The position numbers and the translations under genes are program-made. A stretch of DNA of 19,510 nucleotides, taken from Deltaproteobacteria bacterium (lineage in GTDB: Bacteria > Desulfobacterota > Desulfobacteria > Desulfobacterales > SURF-15). Under the pieces are notes generated by a model. That model was given only the letters and a program-made list of their open reading frames with translations. It had not been told where the DNA came from and did not search any database. Within the stretch, counting starts at the first letter, position 1; every line of letters starts with the position of its first letter. The stretch lies in contig JAHEHB010000044.1 in the NCBI GenBank assembly GCA_024644775.1, positions 1 through 19,510 on the forward strand, in the 5' to 3' direction. Of the stretch, positions 1 to 8,288 are shown in pieces.

Positions 1-692
1 ATTTCCTCATCACTGGGTTTTATAAATTGCCTGTTCTCCGGACTTACGACTGCATTTTTCATTTCCTGCCCCCATGCCATTTCCAAAAATTGATCTCGAC
101 CGGAATAAAATCGGTAAGACATGTAGCGACCTGGACTTTTTTTATAAAAATCCTGATGATAATCTTCTGCTGTGTAAAATTCCGATAATTTGATTACTTC
201 CGTGACGACCGGCTTGTCGAATTTTCCGGATTTGTTCAGTTCCGCTTTAGATTCTTCTATCAGCTGTTTTTGCTCATTGTTATGGTAGAAAATCGCTGTC
301 CGGTACTGGGTTCCTCGATCCACGAATTGCCCACCGGGATCGGTGGGATCAACATGTCTCCAGAAGACATCCAACAGGTCTTTGTAATTCACTTTCGTCG
401 GGTCATATTCCACCTGAACCGCTTCATAGTGACCCGTTGAACCGGTGGTCACTTCCTCGTATGTGGGGTTTTTATCGTGCCCACCGATATACCCGGATAC
501 AACCCGAACAACGCCGTCTACTTTCTCAAAATCAGATTCCGTACACCAAAAGCAACCGCCTGCAAATGTCGCGCTTTCGGTCTTTTTAGGTTCATCACTC
601 ATTTTATCACCCGCTAAAGTTATATCGAATGGTAATTTCTGTATACCGGCAATTATCACAAACAATATCAATATGTTGACGATGGATTTCAA
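1..692 (-). CDS. msrA: Exported peptide methionine sulfoxide reductase MsrA, probably MsrA-MsrB fusion (C-terminus off window)
   Basis: Reduces methionine-S-sulfoxide in oxidised proteins. About 230 residues are visible. The MsrA signature GGCFWC lies at residues 45-50, so Cys47 is the nucleophile. It is followed by the family segments GYIGGH, EVTTGSTGHYEAVQVEYDP, FWRHVDPTDPGGQFVDRGTQYR and YHQDFYKK. I place the start at a TTG at 692 because AGAGGTGAG lies just upstream and the extra 30 residues form a signal peptide: MKS, a hydrophobic run about residues 6-17, and a plausible TLA|G cleavage site near residue 27. An internal ATG at 602 would give a cytosolic form. The last visible residues, IKPSDEE, resemble the start of an MsrB domain (typically KPSDEELKKRLT), so the protein probably continues into MsrB beyond position 1. 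It is divergent from the permease gene at 966. MsrA identity is firm; export and fusion are inferred. Confidence 0.93.
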   Translation of the reverse strand, partial: MKSIVNILILFVIIAGIQKLPFDITLAGDKMSDEPKKTESATFAGGCFWCTESDFEKVDGVVRVVSGYIGGHDKNPTYEEVTTGSTGHYEAVQVEYDPTKVNYKDLLDVFWRHVDPTDPGGQFVDRGTQYRTAIFYHNNEQKQLIEESKAELNKSGKFDKPVVTEVIKLSEFYTAEDYHQDFYKKSPGRYMSYRFYSGRDQFLEMAWGQEMKNAVVSPENRQFIKPSDEE

Positions 693-702
693 TCCGCTCA
701 CC

Positions 703-724
703 TCTCAATCTGATCTCAATCTGG
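703..724. repeat. 11-bp tandem duplication next to the msrA ribosome-binding site
   Basis: TCTCAATCTGA (703-713) is followed directly by TCTCAATCTGG (714-724), matching 10 of 11 bases. On the minus strand this duplicates CAGATTGAGA immediately 5' of the GGTGAG Shine-Dalgarno of the TTG start at 692. Confidence 0.7.
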
Positions 725-877
725 GTTTAATTAACCCGTCGTGTATACGATCACATCATTTACGAATATGCCTAAATTAATGCATATAAAACTCTTAAAC
801 ACTTTTTTCAGAAAGTCAAAATATCTCACACAGCCAAAACAGCATTCAGGTAAAAAACTACGATGCTGATTTAAGGG

Positions 878-906
878 TTGAAATTACCCAAATCATTCAA
901 TAAAAA
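878..906 (+). promoter_or_regulatory. Candidate sigma70-type promoter for the permease gene
   Basis: TTGAAA (878-883), a 17-bp spacer, and TAAAAA (901-906), ending 59 bp before the ATG at 966. The -35 matches 5 of 6 consensus bases and the -10 is weaker. The rest of the 273-bp spacer between msrA and this gene (693-965) is AT-rich and shows nothing else I can support. Confidence 0.4.
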
Positions 907-965
907 CAGAAATATTTAAGATCACTGCCTTGAACGACAGCGAATTGCTCTTGAAAGGATTGGTT

Positions 966-2291
966 ATGGAACTGATGATGATACCCTCAGTGATTATTTT
1001 TTTGATCAGTATTATCCTGGTGATTACCGGTGTTATCGATACGGTCATCGGTGCTTTTCTGGGTATCGTTGGAATGATCGCGTTTGGCGTTATGACCGAC
1101 CTCCAGGCTTTTCAGGCAGTGGACTGGAACGTTATATTTATCCTTATCGGTATCTGGATCATTGCAACTTACCTGGGAAAAACGGGCCTACCCGAATATA
1201 TGGCAGCCAAACTGCTGATTATTTCCAGAGGATCCGTTCCGCTGTTTATCACCTTATTGGGGACTGTGTCCGGATTCGTTTCAATATTGGTGGACAATGT
1301 GGTGGTGGTGTTGATGATGGCGCCGGTGCTGTTTGCAGTGAGTCGAAAATACAAGTTTCACGCATACGGTGCGATTCTGTTTATCGGGCTCTGTTCGAAT
1401 TTTATGGGCACCGCCCTTCTGTTAGGAGATCTTCCGCCTCAGCTGCTGCATTCGGTCACCGGAATCGAGTTTGACGGGTTTGTCTGGCACTCCGGCAGGC
1501 CGTCTTCCTTCTTTGTGCTGACAGCAACTTATGTTGTGGTAATCCTTTATTTTTACAGGATATTTCAAAAAAAACATAAAGGGCAGCGAATGGCGTTTAA
1601 TCCGGAGGACGAGAATCCGGGTGAGCATGTCAAGAGCAAACTGTTTGCATGGCTGGTTTGCATCTCTTTTTTAGGCACCATTCTTGCCATGGCTTTTCGG
1701 CCGTTATTCGGAGTGCATCTGGGGATGATCACTCTCTCTGGAGCCGCATTTTTAGTTCTGCTTGTGGAGATTTTTAAAAAGAAATTTGAAGTCCCCTCTT
1801 TCGAAGAAATTCTATGCGAATTGGACTGGCGAGCGGTGATGTTCTATATTTCCCTTTTTGCGCTGGTCGGGGGACTCGAGAAGGGGGGGGTCATCGAGCT
1901 AGTCGCTCATTGGATGATTCCCTATATTCAATCCAGTCTTGTTGTGGGAACCACCATTCTTTACTGGGTATCCGCAGCCATTTGCGGTATCGTCGAACAC
2001 GATGCGTATATATTAACCCTGCTGTATGTCATCCGAGATTTAGCAGCAGAGGAAGCATCCATAAACCCCTGGCCCCTTTATTGGGCATTGCTCTGGGCAG
2101 GAACCCTGGGAAGCAATCTAACCATCGCCGGTGCTCCCGCCCTATTTGTTGCCGTAAATTTAGGGGAAAAAGAAGATCAACGAAAGGTGCCCTTGAAAGA
2201 ATTTTTCAGCTACACTGTTTCTTATGTGATAATATCTCTTATTGTTTGCTTTGGAATCACGCTGATCATATGGGTGATACCCTTTGTATAG
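966..2291 (+). CDS. ArsB/NhaD-type (SLC13-like, ion transporter superfamily) membrane permease
   Basis: An integral inner-membrane secondary transporter of 441 residues with roughly eleven hydrophobic spans in two similar halves. From the ATG, residues 109-121 read VDNVVVVLMMAPV, the position of the DN-x-TTVLLLAPV block of ArsB/NhaD proteins. Residues 143-158 (SNFMGTALLLGDLPP) match the first re-entrant loop signature, usually GGTATLIGDPPN. The second half repeats the pattern with EHDAYILTLL and GTLGSNLTIAGAPALFVAVNLGE. I chose the ATG at 966 because GAAAGGA sits 6 bp upstream; the frame stays open to a TTG at 930 with no ribosome site. The gene is 85 bp upstream of a MOT1 transporter on the same strand. 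The substrate could be an oxyanion, a carboxylate or Na+/H+; the sequence alone does not decide. No ArsR or ArsC gene is nearby, so an arsenite role is not supported. Confidence 0.85.
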   Translation: MELMMIPSVIIFLISIILVITGVIDTVIGAFLGIVGMIAFGVMTDLQAFQAVDWNVIFILIGIWIIATYLGKTGLPEYMAAKLLIISRGSVPLFITLLGTVSGFVSILVDNVVVVLMMAPVLFAVSRKYKFHAYGAILFIGLCSNFMGTALLLGDLPPQLLHSVTGIEFDGFVWHSGRPSSFFVLTATYVVVILYFYRIFQKKHKGQRMAFNPEDENPGEHVKSKLFAWLVCISFLGTILAMAFRPLFGVHLGMITLSGAAFLVLLVEIFKKKFEVPSFEEILCELDWRAVMFYISLFALVGGLEKGGVIELVAHWMIPYIQSSLVVGTTILYWVSAAICGIVEHDAYILTLLYVIRDLAAEEASINPWPLYWALLWAGTLGSNLTIAGAPALFVAVNLGEKEDQRKVPLKEFFSYTVSYVIISLIVCFGITLIIWVIPFV

Positions 2292-2376
2292 ATCGGATAT
2301 GAAAATGGTTGAATTTTAAGTTGCAGTCCACTACCGAGCAACCACCGGTGACCATTGACAGTGGAGTAGAGAACAA

Positions 2377-3573
2377 ATGACCCGATATCAGTTTAATCGA
2401 ATGGAGTGCGCAGGTTCTTTGGGAGACCTTGGAACGTTGCTTCCCCTTGCCATCGGAATGATCCTTATTAACGGTCTGAATCCCATGGGATTATTTTTTT
2501 CCGTAGGGTTATTTTACATTGTTTCTGGAATCTACTACGGAGTGACCGTTCCCATTCAACCCATGAAGGTCATTGGCGCGTATGCAATCGCCACCGGTTT
2601 GAATGTTTCTCAAATTTTAGCCGCTGGTGCCTTGATAGCGGTTTTTCTATTTCTGATCGGAGGCACTGGTGCCATTACGATTATCGGTAGGTATATACCA
2701 AAGGCCGTCGTCCGCGGCGTCCAGCTCTCCACCGGTGTCCTACTCATGTCCCAGGGTGTAAAATTCATGCTCGGCACCTCTAAATACCAGATCCTTAGTC
2801 AGGTTGCCGAACCGTATCTTCAAGTTCAAAGCTTCGGGCCCATTCCCATCGGTATGATCATAGGAGTGATCGGTTTTATTCTTACCCTAACACTGCTTGA
2901 AAATCGGAAACTTCCCGCAGGCCTTTTCGTGGTTCTGGGCGGGATTGCAGCTGGGTTGCTGATAGGAACTCATGAGGGGCTGAATCACCTGCGTCTGGGG
3001 ATCCATCTGCCAAAACTCTTTCCCCTTGGGTTTCCGAGTACAACCGACTTCGCTACGGCATTTATCCTGCTTGTGCTACCCCAAATCCCAATGACGCTTG
3101 GAAATGCGGTTATTGCGTATGCGGATTTATCTGAGCAGTATTTCAACGAAGCATCCGACAAGGTAACCTATAAAAACGCGTGTATAAGTATGGCGCTTGC
3201 AAATCTTGTTAGTTTTATCTTTGGTGGGATGCCCCTATGCCACGGTGCGGGGGGATTGGCGGCTCACTACCGGTTTGGGGCCCGAACGGCGGGTTCAAAT
3301 CTTATCATTGGTTCGGTTTTTATGGCGCTCGCCGTCTTTCTCGGCGCAAATGCACTTGCCATTGTTTTCCTCATCCCAATGGCGGTGTTAGGGGTGTTGC
3401 TGCTTTTTGCCGGAAGCCAACTTGCCCTTACGGTAATTGATTTGACCGTAAAAAAAGAGCTTTTCGTTGCGCTGGTGATGCTTGGAATTACGCTTGCCTC
3501 AAACCTTGCCGTCGGATTTATAGTAGGCTTGGCAATCGCTTACGCATTAAAATCGGACCGGCTGACGGTATGA
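2377..3573 (+). CDS. MOT1-family putative molybdate/sulfate transporter
   Basis: A 398-residue polytopic membrane protein of the MOT1 branch of the SulP-like superfamily, whose characterised eukaryotic members import molybdate. It starts with the typical ECAGSLGDLGTLLPLAIGM segment (residues 10-28). The first signature VPIQPMKVIGAYAIA is at 58-72, the loop LPQIPMTLGNAVIA at 234-247, and the second signature FGGMPLCHGAGGLAAHYRFG at 282-301. It lacks the STAS domain of classical SulP proteins, as is usual for MOT1. The start ATG has only a modest GGAG upstream. It probably shares a transcript with the preceding permease (85-bp gap). Molybdate import would fit an anaerobe rich in molybdo- or tungsto-enzymes; that is inference. 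The 161 bp after it (3574-3734) hold no gene and no clear terminator. Confidence 0.88.
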   Translation: MTRYQFNRMECAGSLGDLGTLLPLAIGMILINGLNPMGLFFSVGLFYIVSGIYYGVTVPIQPMKVIGAYAIATGLNVSQILAAGALIAVFLFLIGGTGAITIIGRYIPKAVVRGVQLSTGVLLMSQGVKFMLGTSKYQILSQVAEPYLQVQSFGPIPIGMIIGVIGFILTLTLLENRKLPAGLFVVLGGIAAGLLIGTHEGLNHLRLGIHLPKLFPLGFPSTTDFATAFILLVLPQIPMTLGNAVIAYADLSEQYFNEASDKVTYKNACISMALANLVSFIFGGMPLCHGAGGLAAHYRFGARTAGSNLIIGSVFMALAVFLGANALAIVFLIPMAVLGVLLLFAGSQLALTVIDLTVKKELFVALVMLGITLASNLAVGFIVGLAIAYALKSDRLTV

Positions 3574-3734
3574 CTTCGCCATAGGTCTTCTCCGCGAATC
3601 CAAAAAATTTCTAAATGTGTCTTTTAAAAATTAAATGGAAGTTATATTATTCTTCTGTATTTACCTCCTGGTTTTTAGTTGCCAGTATTCTTCAAGTTAA
3701 TATGATTTAAAACACCTGATTTCAGAGGGATCAA

Positions 3735-5216
3735 ATGGCATCCAAACTCTCTTTTCCAATATTAAAGGCAGATGAAGCGGTTTCTTTGATTAACGATGGA
3801 GACACGATTGCCTTTAGTGGTTTTTCACCGGCAGGGGCTGCCAAAGTCGTTCCCGGGGCACTGATCGAACGCGCGCATCTGGAGCACCGTAAAGGGAATT
3901 CGTTTCGGTTGCGGATTTTGACCGGTGCTTCAAGCGGTCAAATTATCGATGATGAAATGGCTGCGGCAGAGGCCATCTCTTGGCGGGCTCCGTACCAGTC
4001 CGGGGCCTCTTTAAGGAAACAAATCAACAATCAACAAGTGGAATATGTGGACATGCACCTGTCCCATGTCCCCCAAGCCGTGGTCTATGGGTTCTTTGGC
4101 CCCATCCATTTGGCGGTAATTGAAGCCACGGAAATCACAGCTGACGGGCGTGTGTATTTGACAACCTCTATCGGTGCCTCACCCACCTATCTGAGGTATG
4201 CTGACAAGGTTGTCATTGAAATCAACCGAAACCAGTCGCCACGTTTGCGTGAAATGGCGGATATTTTCGTGATGCCTCCACCACCCCTTAGAAATCCCAT
4301 ACCGATTCACGAGCCGCTTACCCGAATCGGCTGGCCGTATGCTGTGGTTGATCCGAAAAAGGTAATCGGTATCGTGGAAAACAACGAACCGGATCAAACC
4401 ACCGAATTTTCCCCTTCAGGTGGAATTGGGCGACAGATTGCCGAGCATGTCGTCCGCTTTTTATTGGATGAAATGCATGCCGGAAGAATTCCGGAAAATT
4501 TTTTACCCTTGCAGGCGGGAGTTGGAAACGTCGCAAACGGTGTATTGGCGAAGCTGGGGAACCATCCGGATATTCCGCCTTTTTGGATGTATTCCGAAGT
4601 TTGCCAGGATGCGATGATCGATCTTATGACCGACGGAAAACTGTTGGGTACCAGTGCAACAAGCCTTACACTGAGTTCTTCCAGACTCAGGCAAGTGATA
4701 AACGATATGGATTTTTTTGCATCCCGAATCGTGTTACGCCCTCAAGAGATCTCCAATCATCCGGGCATCATCCGCAGGCTGGGCGTAATTGGACTCAATA
4801 CGGTTCTTGAGGCAGACATTTATGGCAACGTGAATTCATCGCACCTCTATGGCATGGACATCGTAAACGGTATTGGCGGAAGCGGTGAATTTACACGAAA
4901 CAGCTATCTATCGATTTTAATGACACCCTCTGTCGCCAAAGACGGCAAAATTTCCGCAATCGTACCCATGTGCCCGCACGTGGACAGTAATGAACACTCC
5001 GTACAGGTGATTGTTACCGAACAAGGGCTGGCAGATTTAAGGGGACTTGGCCCCATACAGCGAGCTCAAAGGATGATTGAAAACTGCGCCCATCCAAACT
5101 ACCGCGAATATCTATGGAAGTATGTCAATGAATCCCGCGTTGGACATATTCGACATGATCTTCAGCGGTGCTTTGAACTTCATCGAAACCTGATAGAGCG
5201 TGGGACCATGGTGTGA
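3735..5216 (+). CDS. Acetyl-CoA hydrolase/transferase family CoA-transferase (succinyl-CoA:acetate type)
   Basis: A cytosolic class I CoA-transferase, both halves in one chain of 493 residues, close to the usual ~500 for the Cat1/AarC/Ach1 group. Near the N-terminus it has DGDTIAFSGFSPAGAAKVVP (21-40). The oxyanion-hole segment is AGVGNVANGVL (261-271). The catalytic glutamate should be E288 in MYSEVCQDAMIDL, which forms the glutamyl-CoA thioester in this family. The C-terminal signature EHSVQVIVTEQGLADLRGL (420-438) is also present. GAGGGA 7 bp before the ATG supports the start. The enzyme would move CoA between succinyl- or another acyl-CoA and acetate, linking acetate activation or release with the TCA cycle. 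Hydrolase activity or another acceptor cannot be excluded. It converges on the hybrid kinase with only 14 bp between stop codons. Confidence 0.9.
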   Translation: MASKLSFPILKADEAVSLINDGDTIAFSGFSPAGAAKVVPGALIERAHLEHRKGNSFRLRILTGASSGQIIDDEMAAAEAISWRAPYQSGASLRKQINNQQVEYVDMHLSHVPQAVVYGFFGPIHLAVIEATEITADGRVYLTTSIGASPTYLRYADKVVIEINRNQSPRLREMADIFVMPPPPLRNPIPIHEPLTRIGWPYAVVDPKKVIGIVENNEPDQTTEFSPSGGIGRQIAEHVVRFLLDEMHAGRIPENFLPLQAGVGNVANGVLAKLGNHPDIPPFWMYSEVCQDAMIDLMTDGKLLGTSATSLTLSSSRLRQVINDMDFFASRIVLRPQEISNHPGIIRRLGVIGLNTVLEADIYGNVNSSHLYGMDIVNGIGGSGEFTRNSYLSILMTPSVAKDGKISAIVPMCPHVDSNEHSVQVIVTEQGLADLRGLGPIQRAQRMIENCAHPNYREYLWKYVNESRVGHIRHDLQRCFELHRNLIERGTMV

Positions 5217-5230
5217 AGTAAAAAACAAGC

Positions 5231-7195
5231 TTACGCTGCATCCAATACACTCCGAATCCTTGTGGCAAGATCCCGCATGGAATGAGGCTTCATAAGGAAC
5301 TCTTTGATATCCGAAGAAAACGCTTTTTCTTTCGTAATGGCATCGCTGTATCCCGTGCAAAGAATGACCGGAATGTGGGGTTGGATATCCATAAGTTTGT
5401 TGGCGAACACATCTCCGGTCATGTTCGGCATGGTCATATCCGTAATAACGAGATTAAAGTTGTTTGGCGTCTTTTGGAATACGGCCAAGGCCTCTTTCGG
5501 ACAGGTTTTTGCAACTACCGTATATCCCAATCGTTCCAACATATGCTTGCCTAGACTGGCCAGCACTTCTTCATCATCTACAAAAAGGATCTGCTCGGTG
5601 CCCTTTGGCAGTTCCTTGAATGTATCCGTCTCAATTAAAATTTCCTCATCAATTTTGGGGAAGAAAACTTCGATAGTGGTTCCCTTTTTAAGTTTGCTTC
5701 GAATCGAAATAGCCCCGCCGTGGCTTTTCACGATACCGTGAACAACAGCAAGACCCAACCCGGTTCCCACGTCTTTTTCCTTGGTGGTAAAGTAGGGATC
5801 AAATGCTTTCTGAAGGGTTTCTTTTTTCATGCCATGTCCGGAGTCTTTGATCGACAATTTCAAATAAGATCCCGGTTGCAAGTCAGGATAATGGGCGATT
5901 TCAGTTCCATCTAATTCAGTGGTGCAAAGTGAAATTTCCAGCGTTCCTCCCGTATCCATCATGGCGTGATGGGCATTTGTACACAGATTCATCAAAACCT
6001 GATGAATCTGTGTTGGATCCGCCATCATGGTGGCGGTGTCCACTCGGATATTTTGGACAATTTCGATGGTTGTCGGAATGGATGCCCTTAGCAGATTTAG
6101 CACTTCTTTGATAATGGCACTGAGGATGATCGGTTTATGTTCTTCATCGGACTGTCGACTAAATGTAAGAATCTGTTTTACAAGATCTTTCGCACGATGG
6201 CTCGCGACCAAAACCTGTTCCAAACTCTGGCGGGCTTGATTTTTTTGCGGAATGTCATACAAGGCCATTTCGACATACCCCATGATTGCGCCAAGAATAT
6301 TATTAAAGTCGTGGGCCAGACCGGAGGCCATCTGCCCCAGGGCACCGAATTTTTCTGTTCCTGCAAGTTTTTTTTGAATGTGTCTTTCCTCTTCCAACCG
6401 ATCTTTCAACTCGCCGTATAATCTGGCATTTTCGATGGCCATGGCAGCCTGGCAGGCGAAGATGCTCAACAGCAATGCCTCTTGCTGAGTGAATTCTGAT
6501 CCGTCTGCTTTATTAACAACTTCCAACACACCGATGAGTTTCGATTTTGCCTTCAGCGGCACACAGAGAACCGATTTTGTTTTAAGTCCGGTCAACCGAT
6601 CGATTTCCGGATAGAATCTTGGATCTTTCTTTACATCCGGAACCAAAACATACTGTCCGTGCTGTGCCACCCAGCCTGCGATGCCCCTTCCAGTCGGGAT
6701 TCGAATATCTGTAAGTTGCGCTGCATTGGGTCCGGTGGGAACACTGAACACAAGCTCGCCTGTATCATGGTCTAATATCATCAGGGTGCTTGAAACCGAG
6801 TTGGTTACCCGATTCGCATGCCGCATGAGATGGGACAGTACTTCTGCAAGATTTAGCGTGGAATTGATCATAGAGATGATCTCAACCGCAATGCCTAATT
6901 TTTCACTTTCAATGGATTTGTAAAAATTAATGAAATTATCCTGGTGCTCCAATGCGGTTTTAATCTCTTTATCCGTGGCAAATCCCATGTCCAACAAAAT
7001 TTGCCCCAGCATGGGGGCGCTTTCAAACTCTCTGGCGATACGTGCTTCTCGAACGAGCTTGTCCCGCTGCAAAAATTCAGGCAGTGTTTTTTCTTCGAAA
7101 ACCTCTCTTTGTTTCCGGAGGGATTCTTCGAGCTGTTCTCGGGTGATAAACCCGAGTTCTCTCATAATTTCGCCGATAAACCTCTTAAAAATCAT
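5231..7195 (-). CDS. Soluble hybrid histidine kinase: MshEN-like repeats - GAF - HisKA - HATPase - REC
   Basis: 654 residues without membrane segments. The ATG at 7195 is chosen because AAGGA lies 7-8 bp upstream; a TTG at 7213 is in frame but lacks a site. Order: two MshEN-like motifs (residues 6-29 and 62-85); a GAF domain (about 109-254) with IPTGRGIAGWVAQ and SVLCVPLKAKSKLIGVLEVVN; a short helical linker; HisKA with LAHDFNNILGAI, so H295 is the phospho-acceptor; HATPase with N407 (LMNLCTNAHHAM), DSGHGM from D451, FDPYFTTK, and GTGLGLAV (477-484); and a C-terminal receiver with acidic pair D540/D541, phospho-acceptor D586 (VITDMTMP), T614 and K636. It likely senses an internal small molecule through GAF and relays by intramolecular His-Asp transfer. 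No output protein is adjacent, so its target is unknown. Confidence 0.93.
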   Translation of the reverse strand: MIFKRFIGEIMRELGFITREQLEESLRKQREVFEEKTLPEFLQRDKLVREARIAREFESAPMLGQILLDMGFATDKEIKTALEHQDNFINFYKSIESEKLGIAVEIISMINSTLNLAEVLSHLMRHANRVTNSVSSTLMILDHDTGELVFSVPTGPNAAQLTDIRIPTGRGIAGWVAQHGQYVLVPDVKKDPRFYPEIDRLTGLKTKSVLCVPLKAKSKLIGVLEVVNKADGSEFTQQEALLLSIFACQAAMAIENARLYGELKDRLEEERHIQKKLAGTEKFGALGQMASGLAHDFNNILGAIMGYVEMALYDIPQKNQARQSLEQVLVASHRAKDLVKQILTFSRQSDEEHKPIILSAIIKEVLNLLRASIPTTIEIVQNIRVDTATMMADPTQIHQVLMNLCTNAHHAMMDTGGTLEISLCTTELDGTEIAHYPDLQPGSYLKLSIKDSGHGMKKETLQKAFDPYFTTKEKDVGTGLGLAVVHGIVKSHGGAISIRSKLKKGTTIEVFFPKIDEEILIETDTFKELPKGTEQILFVDDEEVLASLGKHMLERLGYTVVAKTCPKEALAVFQKTPNNFNLVITDMTMPNMTGDVFANKLMDIQPHIPVILCTGYSDAITKEKAFSSDIKEFLMKPHSMRDLATRIRSVLDAA

Positions 7196-7242
7196 CCCGA
7201 TTTCCTTTAACAACGCGTCGCATAAATTGAATCGTATCCTAC

Positions 7243-7285
7243 TTCAATTTAATATCGGTCATTTTCGATAAAGTATTAAATTCAA
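7243..7285. promoter_or_regulatory. Inverted repeat upstream of the hybrid kinase, possible operator
   Basis: TTCAATTTAATA (7243-7254) and TATTAAATTCAA (7274-7285) are reverse complements at 11 of 12 positions, with an inner TCG/CGA pair. It lies 48-90 bp before the kinase start. The arms are AT-rich, so this could be a protein-binding site or chance. I see no convincing -35/-10 pair with it. Confidence 0.4.
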
Positions 7286-7286
7286 A

Positions 7287-7310
7287 TGGAATAGTGGAAT
7301 GGTGGAATAG
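7287..7310. repeat. Three tandem 8-bp units in the kinase/phosphorylase spacer
   Basis: TGGAATAG, TGGAATGG and TGGAATAG run head to tail. They lie in the 211-bp gene-free spacer 7196-7406, which otherwise contains the dyad at 7243-7285 and a 13-mer (7313-7325) also found at 3572-3584. Confidence 0.75.
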
Positions 7311-7406
7311 CCGACTTCGCCATAGTAGCTTTAGATAGGACGGCTGAATTGGAATAATGTGTGATAAAAGCGGTAGAAATCATTTTTAGACGGATAGAAT
7401 TCCCTC

Positions 7407-8246
7407 TTATCCATCACTCCGTGATTCCAGTTGGGGTACAATCCTTCTAAGAATAGTGTTAACTTTTGGTATTGAGGATTTTGCCGTATCCAGTATTTCT
7501 TCTACGCGAACAGAAACGGGATTATCAGGATTGTGCACATTGGTGATGACGGATACCCCAAGTACTTTCATTTCCGCATGAACCGCTGCAATTACTTCCT
7601 GAACGGTGGAAAACCCCACGGCATCACAACCGATGATACGCAGAAAACGAATTTCGGCGGGCGTTTCGAGGGAAGGCCCTTTGAGACCGGCATAGATACC
7701 CTTACGCACCTGAATTTTTTCATCGGAAGCGGCCTTTTCGGCTCTTGCAATAAGGGTTTTATCGTAGGCTTCGATCATTTCAGGAAATCGTTCTCCCCAC
7801 TGACTAAAGTTCGGCCCTAAAAGCGGATTTGAACCGGTGAGATTGACATGGTCGGTTATAATCATGATATCGCCCGGTGTGTACTGTGAATTCAAACCGC
7901 CGGCCGCATTCAGAAGTATCAGGTATTTTACACCCAGGGTCTGCATGATCCGAATGGGAAAGGTCACCTCTTTCGACGAGTACCCTTCATATAGATGAAA
8001 CCGCCCTTGTAGTGCCATAAGACGTTGATGTGCCATCTGTCCGAAAATGAGATTGCCTTGATGGCTTACTACGGTGGAACTTGGAAAATGCGGAATCTCG
8101 CTGTAATCCAACGACAGGGTTACATCGATTAAATCGGCGATGTCTCCGAGACCCGTTCCGGTAATCAACCCGACTTCCGGATTTTCTTCAAGACGAGATT
8201 TCAGGAATTGTGACGTTTCATTCACTTTTGCCAAATAGTCTTTCAT
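7407..8246 (-). CDS. Purine nucleoside phosphorylase (trimeric PNP/MTAP family) with altered active-site residues
   Basis: Cleaves purine (deoxy)nucleosides with phosphate to base plus ribose-1-phosphate. The 279-residue length and motifs fit the trimeric family: GTGLGDIAD (30-38), phosphate-site FPSSTVVSHQGN (54-65), GRFHLYEGY (81-89), LNAAGGLNS (112-120), and GPSLETPAEIRFLR (190-203) with E194 equivalent to human Glu201. N236 in ITN matches human Asn243, which favours 6-oxopurines. Three usual residues differ: VGMSTVPEV reads VGFSTVQEV (F212 for Met, Q216 for Pro), and the ribose 5'-hydroxyl histidine of the NHEEVL segment is V248, as in methylthioadenosine phosphorylases. It may accept 5'-modified nucleosides; this is inference. 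GGAAGAG precedes the ATG. The gene starts 42 bp after the PIN toxin gene, same strand, and may share its transcript. Confidence 0.9.
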   Translation of the reverse strand: MKDYLAKVNETSQFLKSRLEENPEVGLITGTGLGDIADLIDVTLSLDYSEIPHFPSSTVVSHQGNLIFGQMAHQRLMALQGRFHLYEGYSSKEVTFPIRIMQTLGVKYLILLNAAGGLNSQYTPGDIMIITDHVNLTGSNPLLGPNFSQWGERFPEMIEAYDKTLIARAEKAASDEKIQVRKGIYAGLKGPSLETPAEIRFLRIIGCDAVGFSTVQEVIAAVHAEMKVLGVSVITNVHNPDNPVSVRVEEILDTAKSSIPKVNTILRRIVPQLESRSDG

Positions 8247-8288
8247 AATGCTCTTCCATCGATCATTCGAAATATGTCATATAAATTA

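Noticed and set aside
966..2291. Arsenite efflux pump ArsB
   Set aside because: Only superfamily signatures match, and there are no arsenic-resistance genes nearby.
1814..2302. 162-codon open frame inside the permease gene
   Set aside because: It is an overlapping frame of a well-supported membrane protein, without a ribosome site or recognisable family.
5217..5230. Terminator between the convergent CoA-transferase and hybrid kinase genes
   Set aside because: Only 14 bp separate the stops and no hairpin is visible.
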